From Flavobacteriaceae bacterium (GTDB taxonomy: Bacteria > Bacteroidota > Bacteroidia > Flavobacteriales > Flavobacteriaceae): 45,126 nucleotides of DNA. Below are positions 1-9,578 of this stretch, piece by piece. Made by a program: the position numbers and the translations under genes. Each line of letters opens with the position of its first letter. Position 1 is the stretch's first letter. The notes beneath the pieces were generated by a model. It did no database searches, was not told the DNA's origin, and saw only the letters and a program-made list of their open reading frames with translations. The stretch covers positions 1-45,126 of the forward strand of contig JAGQYS010000008.1 of the NCBI GenBank assembly GCA_020435965.1, given 5' to 3'.

Positions 1-32
1 AGCAAAGGTACGCGGTCGTAGCGGTGTGATGT

Positions 33-51
33 AGGTAGCTTGCCTTTTTTT
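33..51 (+). terminator. Probable terminator of a unit upstream of the window
   Basis: A short hairpin (AGGTA, loop GCT, TGCCT, with one T-G pair) runs straight into seven T residues. The 45 bases in front of the T tract are clearly richer in G+C than the rest of the window. They could be the end of a coding region (one frame closes with TAG at 32-34) or of an RNA gene; all three forward frames close within 34 bases, so I cannot decide. The stem is only five pairs, so confidence is moderate. Confidence 0.4.
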
Positions 52-136
52 GTGCTCAAAATTTAGATTTTTATTACTTTTCTTCCAAGCTTTTTGTTAT
101 GGAATTTGTATTTTGCTTTTAAAATATTTTGGTTTT

Positions 137-940
137 ATGTCTAAAGTTGTTTTAATTACTGGTGGTTCTTCAGGTATTGGTAAATCTATAGGTGAGTTTT
201 TAATAACTAAAGGATTTCAGGTTTATGGGACTAGCCGAAATCCTGAGAATTATCCTAAAAGTTTATTTCCTTTAGTAGCTTTAGATGTTACAGATGTTAA
301 TTCAATCCAAACGTGTATTGAAGAAGTTATTTCTAATGTTGGAAAGTTAGATGTATTAGTTAATAATGCTGGAGCAGGAATAACTGGTCCTATTGAAGAA
401 ATTCCTGAAACTGAAATCAAGCGAAACTTTGAAACCAATTTTTTTGGACCAATCAATGTGATAAAAGCAGCCTTGCCTCAAATGCGTAAGCAAAATTCTG
501 GATTGATTATTAATATTACTTCGATTGCTGGTTATATGGGATTACCATATAGAGGTGTTTACTGTGCAAGTAAAGGTGCTTTAGAGCTGATTACCGAAGC
601 CTTTAGAATGGAAACCAAAGGCTTTAATGTTAATATGACCAATGTTGCTCCAGGAGATTTTGCCACCAATATTGCAGCTGGTCGCTACCATGCTCCTGTT
701 TTAGAAAAATCTCCATATAAAGAACCTTATGGGAATACCTTAAAACTAATGAATGAGCATGTAGATAGTGGAAGTGATCCTAACATCATGGCAAAAGTGA
801 TTTATAAAATCATTGAAACTAAAAACCCTAAAGTACATTATAAAGTTGGTGTGTTTATGCAGAAATTCTCCATTGTTTTAAAGCGAATCCTTCCAGATAG
901 ATTTTATGAAAAAATGCTTATGAATCATTATAAGTTATAA
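137..940 (+). CDS. Short-chain dehydrogenase/reductase (SDR family oxidoreductase)
   Basis: This is a classical SDR of 267 residues, a cytosolic NAD(P)-dependent oxidoreductase of unknown substrate. The sequence shows the glycine-rich cofactor loop TGGSSGIG at residues 8-15, the NNAGAG motif, the catalytic Ser129 (NITSIAG) and the YxxxK pair Tyr142/Lys146. The open frame extends upstream to 50, but that would add 29 hydrophobic residues not expected in an SDR; the ATG at 137 places the Rossmann loop at the usual distance from the N terminus, so I chose it. It stands alone on the plus strand, 111 bases before the transaldolase gene. The family is certain; the substrate cannot be inferred from sequence or neighbours. 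Confidence 0.9.
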   Translation: MSKVVLITGGSSGIGKSIGEFLITKGFQVYGTSRNPENYPKSLFPLVALDVTDVNSIQTCIEEVISNVGKLDVLVNNAGAGITGPIEEIPETEIKRNFETNFFGPINVIKAALPQMRKQNSGLIINITSIAGYMGLPYRGVYCASKGALELITEAFRMETKGFNVNMTNVAPGDFATNIAAGRYHAPVLEKSPYKEPYGNTLKLMNEHVDSGSDPNIMAKVIYKIIETKNPKVHYKVGVFMQKFSIVLKRILPDRFYEKMLMNHYKL

Positions 941-1051
941 TTTCAGAGACACTAATTTAAGTTGTTAATATATTTTAATTAAATTTTCTTCAGCAGGAAT
1001 GATTTAGTTGTAAATTCGCAGAGAATTTTTCCACAATTTAAAACACAACAC

Positions 1052-1705
1052 ATGAAATTTTTTATTGATACTGCCAATCTTGATCAGATAAAAGAAGCTC
1101 AAGATCTTGGAGTACTAGATGGTGTTACAACCAACCCTTCATTAATGGCTAAAGAAGGAATAACAGGTCAGAATAACATACTTAAACACTACGTTGATAT
1201 CTGCAATATAGTTGATGGTGATGTAAGCGCCGAAGTGATTGCAACAGATTTTGAAGGTATGATTAGAGAAGGCGAAGCCTTAGCAGATTTACACGAACAA
1301 ATCGTTGTAAAACTACCAATGATAAAAGATGGAGTAAAGGCTTGTAAGTATTTTTCTGAACGTGATATAAAAACCAATGTAACATTAGTATTTTCTCCAG
1401 GTCAAGCTCTTTTAGCTGCAAAAGCTGGAGCAACCTATGTTTCGCCTTTTATTGGACGATTGGATGATATATCTACCGATGGTTTAAACCTTATTGCAGA
1501 AATACGTCAAATTTATGACAACTATGGTTTTGAAACTGAAATCTTAGCAGCTTCAGTACGACATACCATGCATATTATAGACTGTGCCAAGCTTGGTGCT
1601 GATGTCATGACAGGACCATTAAGCGCTATTGAAGGTTTGCTGAAACACCCTTTAACAGATATAGGATTGGCAAAATTTCTTGAAGATTACAAGAAAGGAA
1701 ATTAA
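1052..1705 (+). CDS. fsa: Transaldolase / fructose-6-phosphate aldolase family (TalC/FSA type)
   Basis: At 217 residues this is the short transaldolase subfamily (TalC/FSA/MipB), not the ~320-residue classical transaldolase. It is a class I aldolase forming a Schiff base; in Bacteroidota such proteins usually serve as the transaldolase of the non-oxidative pentose phosphate pathway, although the family also contains fructose-6-phosphate aldolases. The conserved start [10 protein letters not shown] carries Asp6, the TTNPSL motif lies at 26-31, and the Schiff-base lysine is Lys87 in the IVVKLPM motif. The SPFIGRLDD segment is also typical. The gene is a single unit with its own strong terminator. 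Family certain; which of the two activities is not decided by the sequence I can read. Confidence 0.93.
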   Translation: MKFFIDTANLDQIKEAQDLGVLDGVTTNPSLMAKEGITGQNNILKHYVDICNIVDGDVSAEVIATDFEGMIREGEALADLHEQIVVKLPMIKDGVKACKYFSERDIKTNVTLVFSPGQALLAAKAGATYVSPFIGRLDDISTDGLNLIAEIRQIYDNYGFETEILAASVRHTMHIIDCAKLGADVMTGPLSAIEGLLKHPLTDIGLAKFLEDYKKGN

Positions 1706-1725
1706 TTATTTTGAGATTTGTAAAG

Positions 1726-1751
1726 AAGGTGCGGTTTTCGCACCTTTTTTT
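1726..1751 (+). terminator. Rho-independent terminator after the transaldolase gene
   Basis: A perfect 8-bp stem (AAGGTGCG / CGCACCTT) with loop GTTTT is followed by a run of seven T residues, 20 bases after the transaldolase stop codon. It also ends just before the 3' end of the convergent lipoprotein gene at 1753. Confidence 0.9.
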
Positions 1752-1752
1752 G

Positions 1753-3162
1753 TTACAGGAAATCTAATAGCTCTTTAAAATCACTACTAAACATATTGGC
1801 ATTTGAAGTAATGATTCTATTGTTTTTATCAATAACCATTACCTTGTTTATGTACTGAATGGCCAATATTTTTTTGGCAGCTTCAGCATCTCTAAATCTA
1901 TATTCGCCTTGAAGCGGAAAGTTATTCTGATTTAATAAACGTTTCCACATGGTTGGTTTATCAGCATTAATATTTATAGAAATAAAGTTAATGTTAGGAT
2001 ATTTTTCTTTTAACTCAGCAACTTTATTATGGCTGTTTTTAAAGTGATCTTTGATAGCATGGGACCAAAAATAGATAACCGTAGGTTTGTTAAACATGGC
2101 ATCTATATTGGTCACTTCATTTTTATAATTAATAACTTCTATATCAGGAAATTTGTTTCCAGGTCTTAGTTTTTTAATGGTGTTGTATAAACTTGTAATA
2201 TATTCTGAATGTTCTTCATTTGTGCTTTTACTCAAAAAAGAATCATACATGGCATCACAATCGGCATCAGAATTATTGTAAGACAAGAAATTTCTGGTTG
2301 CGTATTTTAATAAGTTGTTTTTAATGTCCTTATTAGAAACCATTTCGTTCATTAAATCTAACTTATTCAAATTGTAAACAATGGAGTTTCTGTTAAAAAC
2401 AGAGTCTTGAGTCAATTCAAAATAGCGATCCAAGGCTAGATTGTTAAAATGTGGAAATAGAAAATTATAGTAAGGATAAAAATCTTTTAAAACATCATCA
2501 TTATAATCTATGTCTGCTCTATAGTCATAAAAGTTAGCAGGTAAACTAGATCTGTTTACAATTTCATGCCTGCCAAAATACCTAAATGGATATAACTCTT
2601 TGTGTGTTGAGTAGCTATAGTTTATACTGGCTAATGCAACCTTATTAAACAAAGGAGAATTTTCATACTTTTCATTAAACTTATTAAGACTAGCTATTTT
2701 TTCTGCTTTTAATGAATCTATAACTTTTAAAAACTTAATTGGCTCAAACTTAGAAACCTCATAGACAATTTTATCTTCACCATCTAAAGTATTGTATAAA
2801 TTTATGAGATAATTGTTTTTCTTTGAGCCGCGACCAGTAAACACTAAAGACTCATCAAAATCTAATGTGTTTAAACGAAGCATAATGCTATCGTTTGGCT
2901 CTAAAACAATAATTTGATATTCACCTCCATGAATAAAAGAGTGCAAACCAGGACTTAAAGTTTCTATGTTGTATGAAAAACGGTTGTCTTTATCTAAATA
3001 TAATGTATCAATAGGAGAGGTGTCATCATAAAGCACAAGATGATCATTTACAGGATTCACTATTTCACCACCAATAAAGGCTTGACCACAACTAGAATCA
3101 GTTTCTGGCTTGCAATTAAATAACAGTATGAAAATTGAAAAAGTAAGTAAAAGTCTCCTCAT
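1753..3162 (-). CDS. TlpA/thioredoxin-like lipoprotein lacking the CxxC active site
   Basis: A 469-residue lipoprotein: the signal peptide ends in a lipobox with Cys17 (LLFNC). Residues about 25-115 resemble the beta-rich N-terminal domain (DUF4369-like) common in Bacteroidota TlpA-type proteins, the middle is helical, and residues about 330-469 have a thioredoxin-like fold with the pattern KPTVIYFWSH followed by INxNADK and a VMVIDKNNR strand. In active TlpA/ResA proteins the FW is followed by CxxC; here residues 366-369 are W-S-H-A, so a thiol-disulfide exchange function is unlikely. It may be a structural or binding relative. It is transcribed divergently from the ABC-F gene. A second TlpA-like lipoprotein with an intact CxxC lies at 12232-13437. 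Confidence 0.8.
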   Translation of the reverse strand: MRRLLLTFSIFILLFNCKPETDSSCGQAFIGGEIVNPVNDHLVLYDDTSPIDTLYLDKDNRFSYNIETLSPGLHSFIHGGEYQIIVLEPNDSIMLRLNTLDFDESLVFTGRGSKKNNYLINLYNTLDGEDKIVYEVSKFEPIKFLKVIDSLKAEKIASLNKFNEKYENSPLFNKVALASINYSYSTHKELYPFRYFGRHEIVNRSSLPANFYDYRADIDYNDDVLKDFYPYYNFLFPHFNNLALDRYFELTQDSVFNRNSIVYNLNKLDLMNEMVSNKDIKNNLLKYATRNFLSYNNSDADCDAMYDSFLSKSTNEEHSEYITSLYNTIKKLRPGNKFPDIEVINYKNEVTNIDAMFNKPTVIYFWSHAIKDHFKNSHNKVAELKEKYPNINFISININADKPTMWKRLLNQNNFPLQGEYRFRDAEAAKKILAIQYINKVMVIDKNNRIITSNANMFSSDFKELLDFL

Positions 3163-3206
3163 ATAATCACCATCAATATTGACTTGAAGTGTCTTTAAAT
3201 TTTGTA

Positions 3207-3214
3207 CAAAAATA
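3207..3214 (-). promoter_or_regulatory. Candidate -7 element for the 1753-3162 lipoprotein gene
   Basis: On the minus strand this reads TATTTTTG, a full match to the Bacteroidota -7 consensus TAnnTTTG. It would start transcription about 38 bases before the ATG at 3162. I see no TTG at the matching -33 distance, so this is a half-match only. Confidence 0.35.
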
Positions 3215-3273
3215 TAGCTTGAACTCGAAATGCCATGTTAATGCGTTGTTAAATGTTTTAAGCACTTGTTTTA

Positions 3274-3304
3274 TTGGCTTTATGATTGCTTTTTTCTACT
3301 TTTG
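3274..3304 (+). promoter_or_regulatory. Bacteroidota-type promoter of the ABC-F gene
   Basis: TTG at 3274-3276, a 20-nt spacer, and TACTTTTG at 3297-3304 match the Bacteroidota sigma-A promoter (TTG / TAnnTTTG) fully. Transcription would start near 3311, about 15 nt before the ATG at 3326. This is the clearest promoter in the window. Confidence 0.65.
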
Positions 3305-3322
3305 CAAAAAATTTAAAGATAA

Positions 3323-4951
<1,629 letters not shown>

Positions 4952-4972
4952 TGAAAATGAAATTATATTATT

Positions 4973-5008
4973 AAAAAAGCCTAAAACTTTAAGTTTTGGG
5001 CTTTTTTT
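4973..5008 (+). terminator. Rho-independent terminator after the ABC-F gene
   Basis: A long A/T-flanked hairpin: AAAAAAGCC-T-AAAACTT pairs with AAGTTTT-G-GGCTTTTTT around a one- to three-base loop, 21 bases after the stop codon. The pairing of the A run with the T run makes it potentially bidirectional, serving also the convergent DUF2007 gene at 5048. Confidence 0.85.
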
Positions 5009-5047
5009 GTTTTTAATGAGTACTGCAACTGAAAACTGGACACTAAT

Positions 5048-5281
5048 TTATGCTTCCATTTCAGCAACAGCACCTTGAACAACTGGAACTGCTTTATCAA
5101 GCTCATCATTATGCACATAAACTTCTTGAAAATATTGAATAGCAGAACCAAAACCAGCTAGTCTGCCAGATTCAGATTCATCTTTAATTACAGGTGTGAT
5201 TCCTATGTCTTCAAGTTTAGCCACAATATTTGTAACCATCATCATACTTCCAGAGTATATTTTTGTATAGTGAGATTCCAT
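5048..5281 (-). CDS. DUF2007 domain protein (putative signal-transducing protein)
   Basis: A 77-residue protein covering one DUF2007 domain: YTKIYSGSMMMVTNIVAKLEDIGITPVIKD near the start, and the pattern EVYVHNDELDKAVPVV toward the end. The family is related to the PII-like/ferredoxin-like alpha-beta fold and is annotated as a putative signal-transducing protein; no partner is known. It is a single gene, convergent with the ABC-F gene and divergent from the PLP decarboxylase. Confidence 0.82.
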   Translation of the reverse strand: MESHYTKIYSGSMMMVTNIVAKLEDIGITPVIKDESESGRLAGFGSAIQYFQEVYVHNDELDKAVPVVQGAVAEMEA

Positions 5282-5378
5282 ATCAATTGTTTTTAGAAGT
5301 ATTAAGATACGAAAAATCTTTCAATTTTGTACATTTAGCAAAACGAATAATTTTCTATTTTTATTAATTCAACAAATC

Positions 5379-6821
5379 ATGGCCAACCTTAAAAAGCAGA
5401 TATTAGAGTTACATAAAGTTTCAGAACCACTTGAGCCTAATGAGATGGAACGTTCCAGTTATGTCAATGAAGTTAGTGAGTATGCTAATCATTTTATTAA
5501 TGATCTGGAAACTTCAAAAACATTTGTTGGTTCTAAAGAAACTCCAAATGCCTTTTCACTTTCAAAAAACAAAAAAAGTTTATCTGAAATTTTAAAACTA
5601 TATGATGCTGAAATAGCAACAAAAGGTATAAAACCAGCTTCAGGAGGACATATAGGTTATATTCCTGGAGGAGGCATTTATACGTCTGCCATTGCAGATT
5701 TTTTAGTAGATGTTACTAATGAATACGTTGGCATGCATTTTTCGTGTCCTGGAGGTGTGGCTATAGAACATGTGCTTTTAGATTGGATGAAAGAGATGTT
5801 TGGATTTCCAGAATCAGCAGTTGGTAACTTGACCTCAGGTGGTTCTATTGCCAATCTCATTGCTCTAACAGCAGCAAGAGACAAACACAAAATAAAAAAT
5901 GCTAAGATTGAAAAAAGTGTGTTATATCTTAGTCCACAAGTTCATCACTGCATTCAAAAGGCTTTAAAAATTATTGGACTTGAAGATGTTATTATCAATT
6001 ATTTAGAGCTTGATGAGGATTCAAAAATTAAAGTAGATAATTTAAAATCAAAAATAGAAACTGATAAGAATAATGGCTTAAATCCGTTTTTGGTTGTCGC
6101 TTCCGCAGGAACAACTGATACTGGAGCAATTGATCCATTAGAAGCAATTGGTAACCTTGCGAAAGAACACAATTTATGGTATCATGTTGATGGAGCTTAT
6201 GGAGGATTTTTCATTTTGGTTGATAATATCAAAGAAAAGTTTAGAGGTATTGAAATGGCAGATTCCTTAGTTGTAGATCCACACAAAGGACTCTTTTTGC
6301 CTTATGGATTGGGAGCAGTTTTGATTAAAGACAAGCAAGCGGTTTATCATTCTCATGTTGTAAGAGCTAATTACATGCAAGATGCAGTAGCTGAAGAAAC
6401 TCCAGTAAATCCAGCAGATGTTTCACCAGAATTGACAAAGCATTTCAGGAGTTTACGTTTATGGCTACCTTTACAACTGCATGGCGTAGAACCATTTGTA
6501 GCTTGTCTTGAAGAAAAATTACTTTTAACTCAATATTTTAGAGAAGAACTTTTAAAAATTGGATTTAAAGTTGGCCCAGAACCAGACTTGTCTGTCAGCT
6601 ATTTTTGGTATCCAACCAATGACGACAATGAAAATGAGTTTAATGAAAAACTCTTAAAAGAACTCCATAAAGATGGAGAGGTTTTTCTAAGTTCAACTAA
6701 AATCAACAATAAGTTTGTGATTAGAATAGCTATATTGTCATTCAGAACAAAACTTCAAACCATTGACAAAGCAGTCGCAATGATTGAGCGAGCATTAAAA
6801 AAGATTAAAACCGAACATTAG
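5379..6821 (+). CDS. Pyridoxal-phosphate-dependent group II decarboxylase family protein
   Basis: This is a 480-residue fold-type I PLP enzyme of the glutamate/aromatic amino acid decarboxylase group. The family's features are clear: a glycine-rich GGHIGYIPGGG segment, the LTSGGSIANLIAL cofactor-binding motif, the HVDGAYGG motif with Asp271 (contacts the PLP ring nitrogen) and the Schiff-base lysine Lys303 in DPHKG. Such enzymes decarboxylate amino acids, but related members act as sphingosine-1-phosphate lyase-like or other carbon-carbon lyases, so the substrate is open. It starts a four-gene plus-strand run; the stop is 8 bases before the peptidase gene at 6830, suggesting co-transcription. 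A weak promoter-like pair (TTTTG, 18 nt, TAATTTTC) lies upstream of the start. Confidence 0.88.
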   Translation: MANLKKQILELHKVSEPLEPNEMERSSYVNEVSEYANHFINDLETSKTFVGSKETPNAFSLSKNKKSLSEILKLYDAEIATKGIKPASGGHIGYIPGGGIYTSAIADFLVDVTNEYVGMHFSCPGGVAIEHVLLDWMKEMFGFPESAVGNLTSGGSIANLIALTAARDKHKIKNAKIEKSVLYLSPQVHHCIQKALKIIGLEDVIINYLELDEDSKIKVDNLKSKIETDKNNGLNPFLVVASAGTTDTGAIDPLEAIGNLAKEHNLWYHVDGAYGGFFILVDNIKEKFRGIEMADSLVVDPHKGLFLPYGLGAVLIKDKQAVYHSHVVRANYMQDAVAEETPVNPADVSPELTKHFRSLRLWLPLQLHGVEPFVACLEEKLLLTQYFREELLKIGFKVGPEPDLSVSYFWYPTNDDNENEFNEKLLKELHKDGEVFLSSTKINNKFVIRIAILSFRTKLQTIDKAVAMIERALKKIKTEH

Positions 6822-6829
6822 ATTATGCT

Positions 6830-7966
6830 ATGAAAAAATCATATTACATTATAGTCTTAATTATTGTAATTTCTACAAACATGAATGCACAAAACAAACG
6901 ACTTAGGGATTATGGTATTGAAATTGGTGTTTTAAAACCAGGTAAACTCAACGCTATAACAGATGTTAAAGGTGTTACTGTTGGCCATGAAACCCTTATT
7001 GAAAGTGATCATATTAGAACAGGTGTCACAGCGATTATTCCACATCAACAAAATATATTTCAAAACAAAGTTCCAGCTGCCATTTACATTGGTAATGGTT
7101 TTGGAAAACTCGCTGGTTACAGCCAAGTTAAAGAGCTTGGGAATATTGAAACTCCAATTATTTTAACCAATACTTTAAGTGTGGCTGCTGCAACAGAAGG
7201 GTTAATAAGTTATACCTTGAATCAAGAAGAAAATGCTGATGTAAGATCAGTAAATTCAGTTGTTGGCGAAACCAACGATGGTTGGTTAAACGATATTCGA
7301 GGTCGTCACGTTACAGAGCAACATGTATTAACTGCCATTGCAAATGCAAAAAGTGGACATGTAGAAGAAGGTAACGTTGGTGCTGGAACAGGAACCATTT
7401 GTTTTGGTTATAAAGGAGGTATTGGAACGTCTTCAAGAGAACTTCCAGAATCTTTAGGAGGTTATATTGTAGGCGTCTTAGTGCAAACCAATTTTGGAGG
7501 TGTGTTAGAAATAAATGGTGTTCCAATTGCTAAAGAGCTACAAAAATATCCTTATCGAGATAAAATTTTAAATGATGCCGATGGTTCATGTATGATTGTA
7601 GTAATAACAGATGCTCCATTGAGTCCAAGAAACCTTGAACGTTTAGCAAAACGTGCCTTACTCGGACTTGGCAAAACAGGAGGAATCGCTTCTAATGGAA
7701 GCGGAGATTATGTGATTGCAGTATCGACAGCTAAAGAGAATTTAATTCCAAATCAAAGCGATTCGATGTTTAACGAAAAAAAAGAAGTAAGAAATGATGA
7801 TATTTCACCTTTGTTTTTGGCCACCATAGAAGCTACAGAAGAAGCCATATTAAATTCATTATTTGTTGCAGAAACAATGGTTGGACGCGATGGTCATAAA
7901 ATTGAGTCATTACCAATTGATAAGGTTATGGAGCTTATAAAGAAATATGATGGAATAAAAGATTAA
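6830..7966 (+). CDS. P1 family peptidase (DmpA-like, self-processing Ntn hydrolase), exported
   Basis: A 378-residue protein of MEROPS family S58 (DmpA/P1). These enzymes are N-terminal-nucleophile hydrolases that cleave themselves into two chains and act as aminopeptidases or beta-peptidases. The sequence opens with RLRDYGIEIGVLKPGKLNAITDVKGVTVGH, the family hallmark. The likely self-cleavage site is Gly290-Ser291 in the ASNGSGDYVIA motif, which would make Ser291 the nucleophile of the second chain. An N-terminal hydrophobic segment ending in NMNAQ looks like a signal peptide, placing the enzyme in the periplasm. The close link (8 bases) to the PLP decarboxylase gene suggests a shared role in peptide or amino acid use, which is inference only. 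Confidence 0.92.
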   Translation: MKKSYYIIVLIIVISTNMNAQNKRLRDYGIEIGVLKPGKLNAITDVKGVTVGHETLIESDHIRTGVTAIIPHQQNIFQNKVPAAIYIGNGFGKLAGYSQVKELGNIETPIILTNTLSVAAATEGLISYTLNQEENADVRSVNSVVGETNDGWLNDIRGRHVTEQHVLTAIANAKSGHVEEGNVGAGTGTICFGYKGGIGTSSRELPESLGGYIVGVLVQTNFGGVLEINGVPIAKELQKYPYRDKILNDADGSCMIVVITDAPLSPRNLERLAKRALLGLGKTGGIASNGSGDYVIAVSTAKENLIPNQSDSMFNEKKEVRNDDISPLFLATIEATEEAILNSLFVAETMVGRDGHKIESLPIDKVMELIKKYDGIKD

Positions 7967-8000
7967 ATTTAGTAACTTTCTGATTGTTAATTAAGTAAAC

Positions 8001-8765
8001 ATGTTATCTTTTTTTAGACGCATTAGAAAATCGCTGATTGCCAATGGTAGTGCTAGAAAATATATCTTCTATGCAATAGGCGAAATTGTTTTAGTCGTTA
8101 TTGGGATTTTAATTGCAATAAATCTTAATAATAATAATCAAAACAAAATCTCAAAGTATGATAGAAATGAAAAAATCGAGAAGCTAAGGCATATTATATA
8201 TGAAGACAGTTTGGAACTTTCATTTATAATAGAATATAACCGCAATGCTTCAAAAGTTTTGGATTCTCTTTTGATATCAATTAATACTGAGATGAATCAA
8301 GAGGATTATGTGCATTTTGCCAAATCGTTTGTAAAGGTTAATTTTGAGTTCAGGAATACTGTGCCAAACCTAAGCATTTATGACGAATTGGTGTCGTCAG
8401 GCGAATACAGTAAAATTGAGGATGAAACTTTAAAAACTCAAGTCTCTGCATATTTCAGGTTATACACCCATTTTAACAATCTGATTATTCGGTTTGTAAA
8501 TGCCCTCAATATTTCCCAAAAGCAATTATACTATCAAGGTATACTATCACATAGAAATTTTAGGAACAATCTTTCAGATGAAGCTTATGCAAATGGTTAT
8601 AATGATTTTATGGTGTTGCTTAATGACCCAGTAAAAAAGAAAATCTTTGAAAACCATTTATACGAACTAAAAGATGTGCACGACCAAATTGCAATGTTTT
8701 ATAATGCCTTGTGTGAATTTTATATGCAAGGCCTTCCGTTAAAACCACAAGAAATAACCAATTGA
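8001..8765 (+). CDS. DUF6090 family membrane-anchored protein
   Basis: A 254-residue protein with the hallmark N terminus of DUF6090: a basic start (FFRRIRKSLIANGSARKY) and then a single membrane segment with the motif YAIGEIVLVVIGILIAINLNN at about residues 27-48. The remainder (about 200 residues) is a helical, probably periplasmic domain. The family is widespread in marine Flavobacteriia, often in tandem copies, and its function is unknown. The segment normally ends in INNWNE; here it is LNNNNQ. The gene is 34 bases after the peptidase and touches the next lipoprotein gene. Confidence 0.85.
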   Translation: MLSFFRRIRKSLIANGSARKYIFYAIGEIVLVVIGILIAINLNNNNQNKISKYDRNEKIEKLRHIIYEDSLELSFIIEYNRNASKVLDSLLISINTEMNQEDYVHFAKSFVKVNFEFRNTVPNLSIYDELVSSGEYSKIEDETLKTQVSAYFRLYTHFNNLIIRFVNALNISQKQLYYQGILSHRNFRNNLSDEAYANGYNDFMVLLNDPVKKKIFENHLYELKDVHDQIAMFYNALCEFYMQGLPLKPQEITN

Positions 8766-8776
8766 TAATAAGTGTT

Positions 8777-9574
8777 ATGTTAAAGATTTATAGTTCTGTA
8801 TTGATGAGTTTTCTGTTTTTTGTCAGTTGCAATGAGATATCAAAAAAGAAAACTATTAAAAACAACAACAAAGCAGAAGCAGAGGTAAACCTTACCAAAT
8901 CTGTATCTGCAAACCAAAAATGGATGCAAGCTATAAACGATAAAAACATAGAATTACTTTCAAGCTTGTACACAGAAAACGCCATGGTGCTTTCTTCAAA
9001 TGGTGTTGACTTAGCAAATAGAGCAGAAATTTTAGAGCTTGTTCCAAAAGTTGATTTTATTGTTAAGAGTGTATCAACAACCAAAAGAATTAAAGCAAAT
9101 GATTCCTATGATTATGAAATAGGACGTTTTATAAATAAAGATGATGTACTGGCAAAACATCTGATTATTTGGAATACCTCAGATAATGACAATAAACGAG
9201 AATTGGAATTCATTATGGAAACTGATGATTCCAATGTTGATTTAAAAGAGATAGACAAGCAACGCGCAAATTGGATGACTTTATGTAACGCTCACGATAC
9301 TAAATCTTTAATTGAAAATGTGTATTCAGATAACACCATGTATTATAACAGAGGTCGTATGCTTATTGGAAGAGCAGATTTAATTAAAGAATATGACTAC
9401 ATGAATAATGAGCAATACCAATTAACTTTAAAACCTATTTTAGTTGAACCAGTTTCAGAAACTATAGTTTATGAGTTTGGACAATGCAAAGGCTCTTACA
9501 ACGGAAAATACATTCTTGTTTGGCAAAAAAATGATAAAGGGATTTGGCAAGTTTTATTTGACTCTAATATTTAG
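8777..9574 (+). CDS. Lipoprotein with two NTF2-like (SnoaL/DUF4440-type) domains
   Basis: A lipoprotein of 265 residues when started at the ATG 8777; a frame-open TTG at 8762 would overlap the previous gene and put extra residues before the signal peptide. The signal peptide has a lipobox (FLFFVSC). Two similar halves can be read: residues about 40-145 (QKWMQAINDKNIELLSSLYTEN, then a GRF strand) and about 155-265 (RANWMTLCNAHDTKSLIENVYSDN, then GRADLIKEY). Both have the pattern of NTF2-like alpha-plus-beta domains used as small-molecule binding or enzyme folds, so this is a tandem duplication. The function is unknown. It ends the plus-strand run and its stop codon is 4 bases from the 3' end of pheT. 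Confidence 0.78.
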   Translation: MLKIYSSVLMSFLFFVSCNEISKKKTIKNNNKAEAEVNLTKSVSANQKWMQAINDKNIELLSSLYTENAMVLSSNGVDLANRAEILELVPKVDFIVKSVSTTKRIKANDSYDYEIGRFINKDDVLAKHLIIWNTSDNDNKRELEFIMETDDSNVDLKEIDKQRANWMTLCNAHDTKSLIENVYSDNTMYYNRGRMLIGRADLIKEYDYMNNEQYQLTLKPILVEPVSETIVYEFGQCKGSYNGKYILVWQKNDKGIWQVLFDSNI

Positions 9575-9578
9575 AAGC

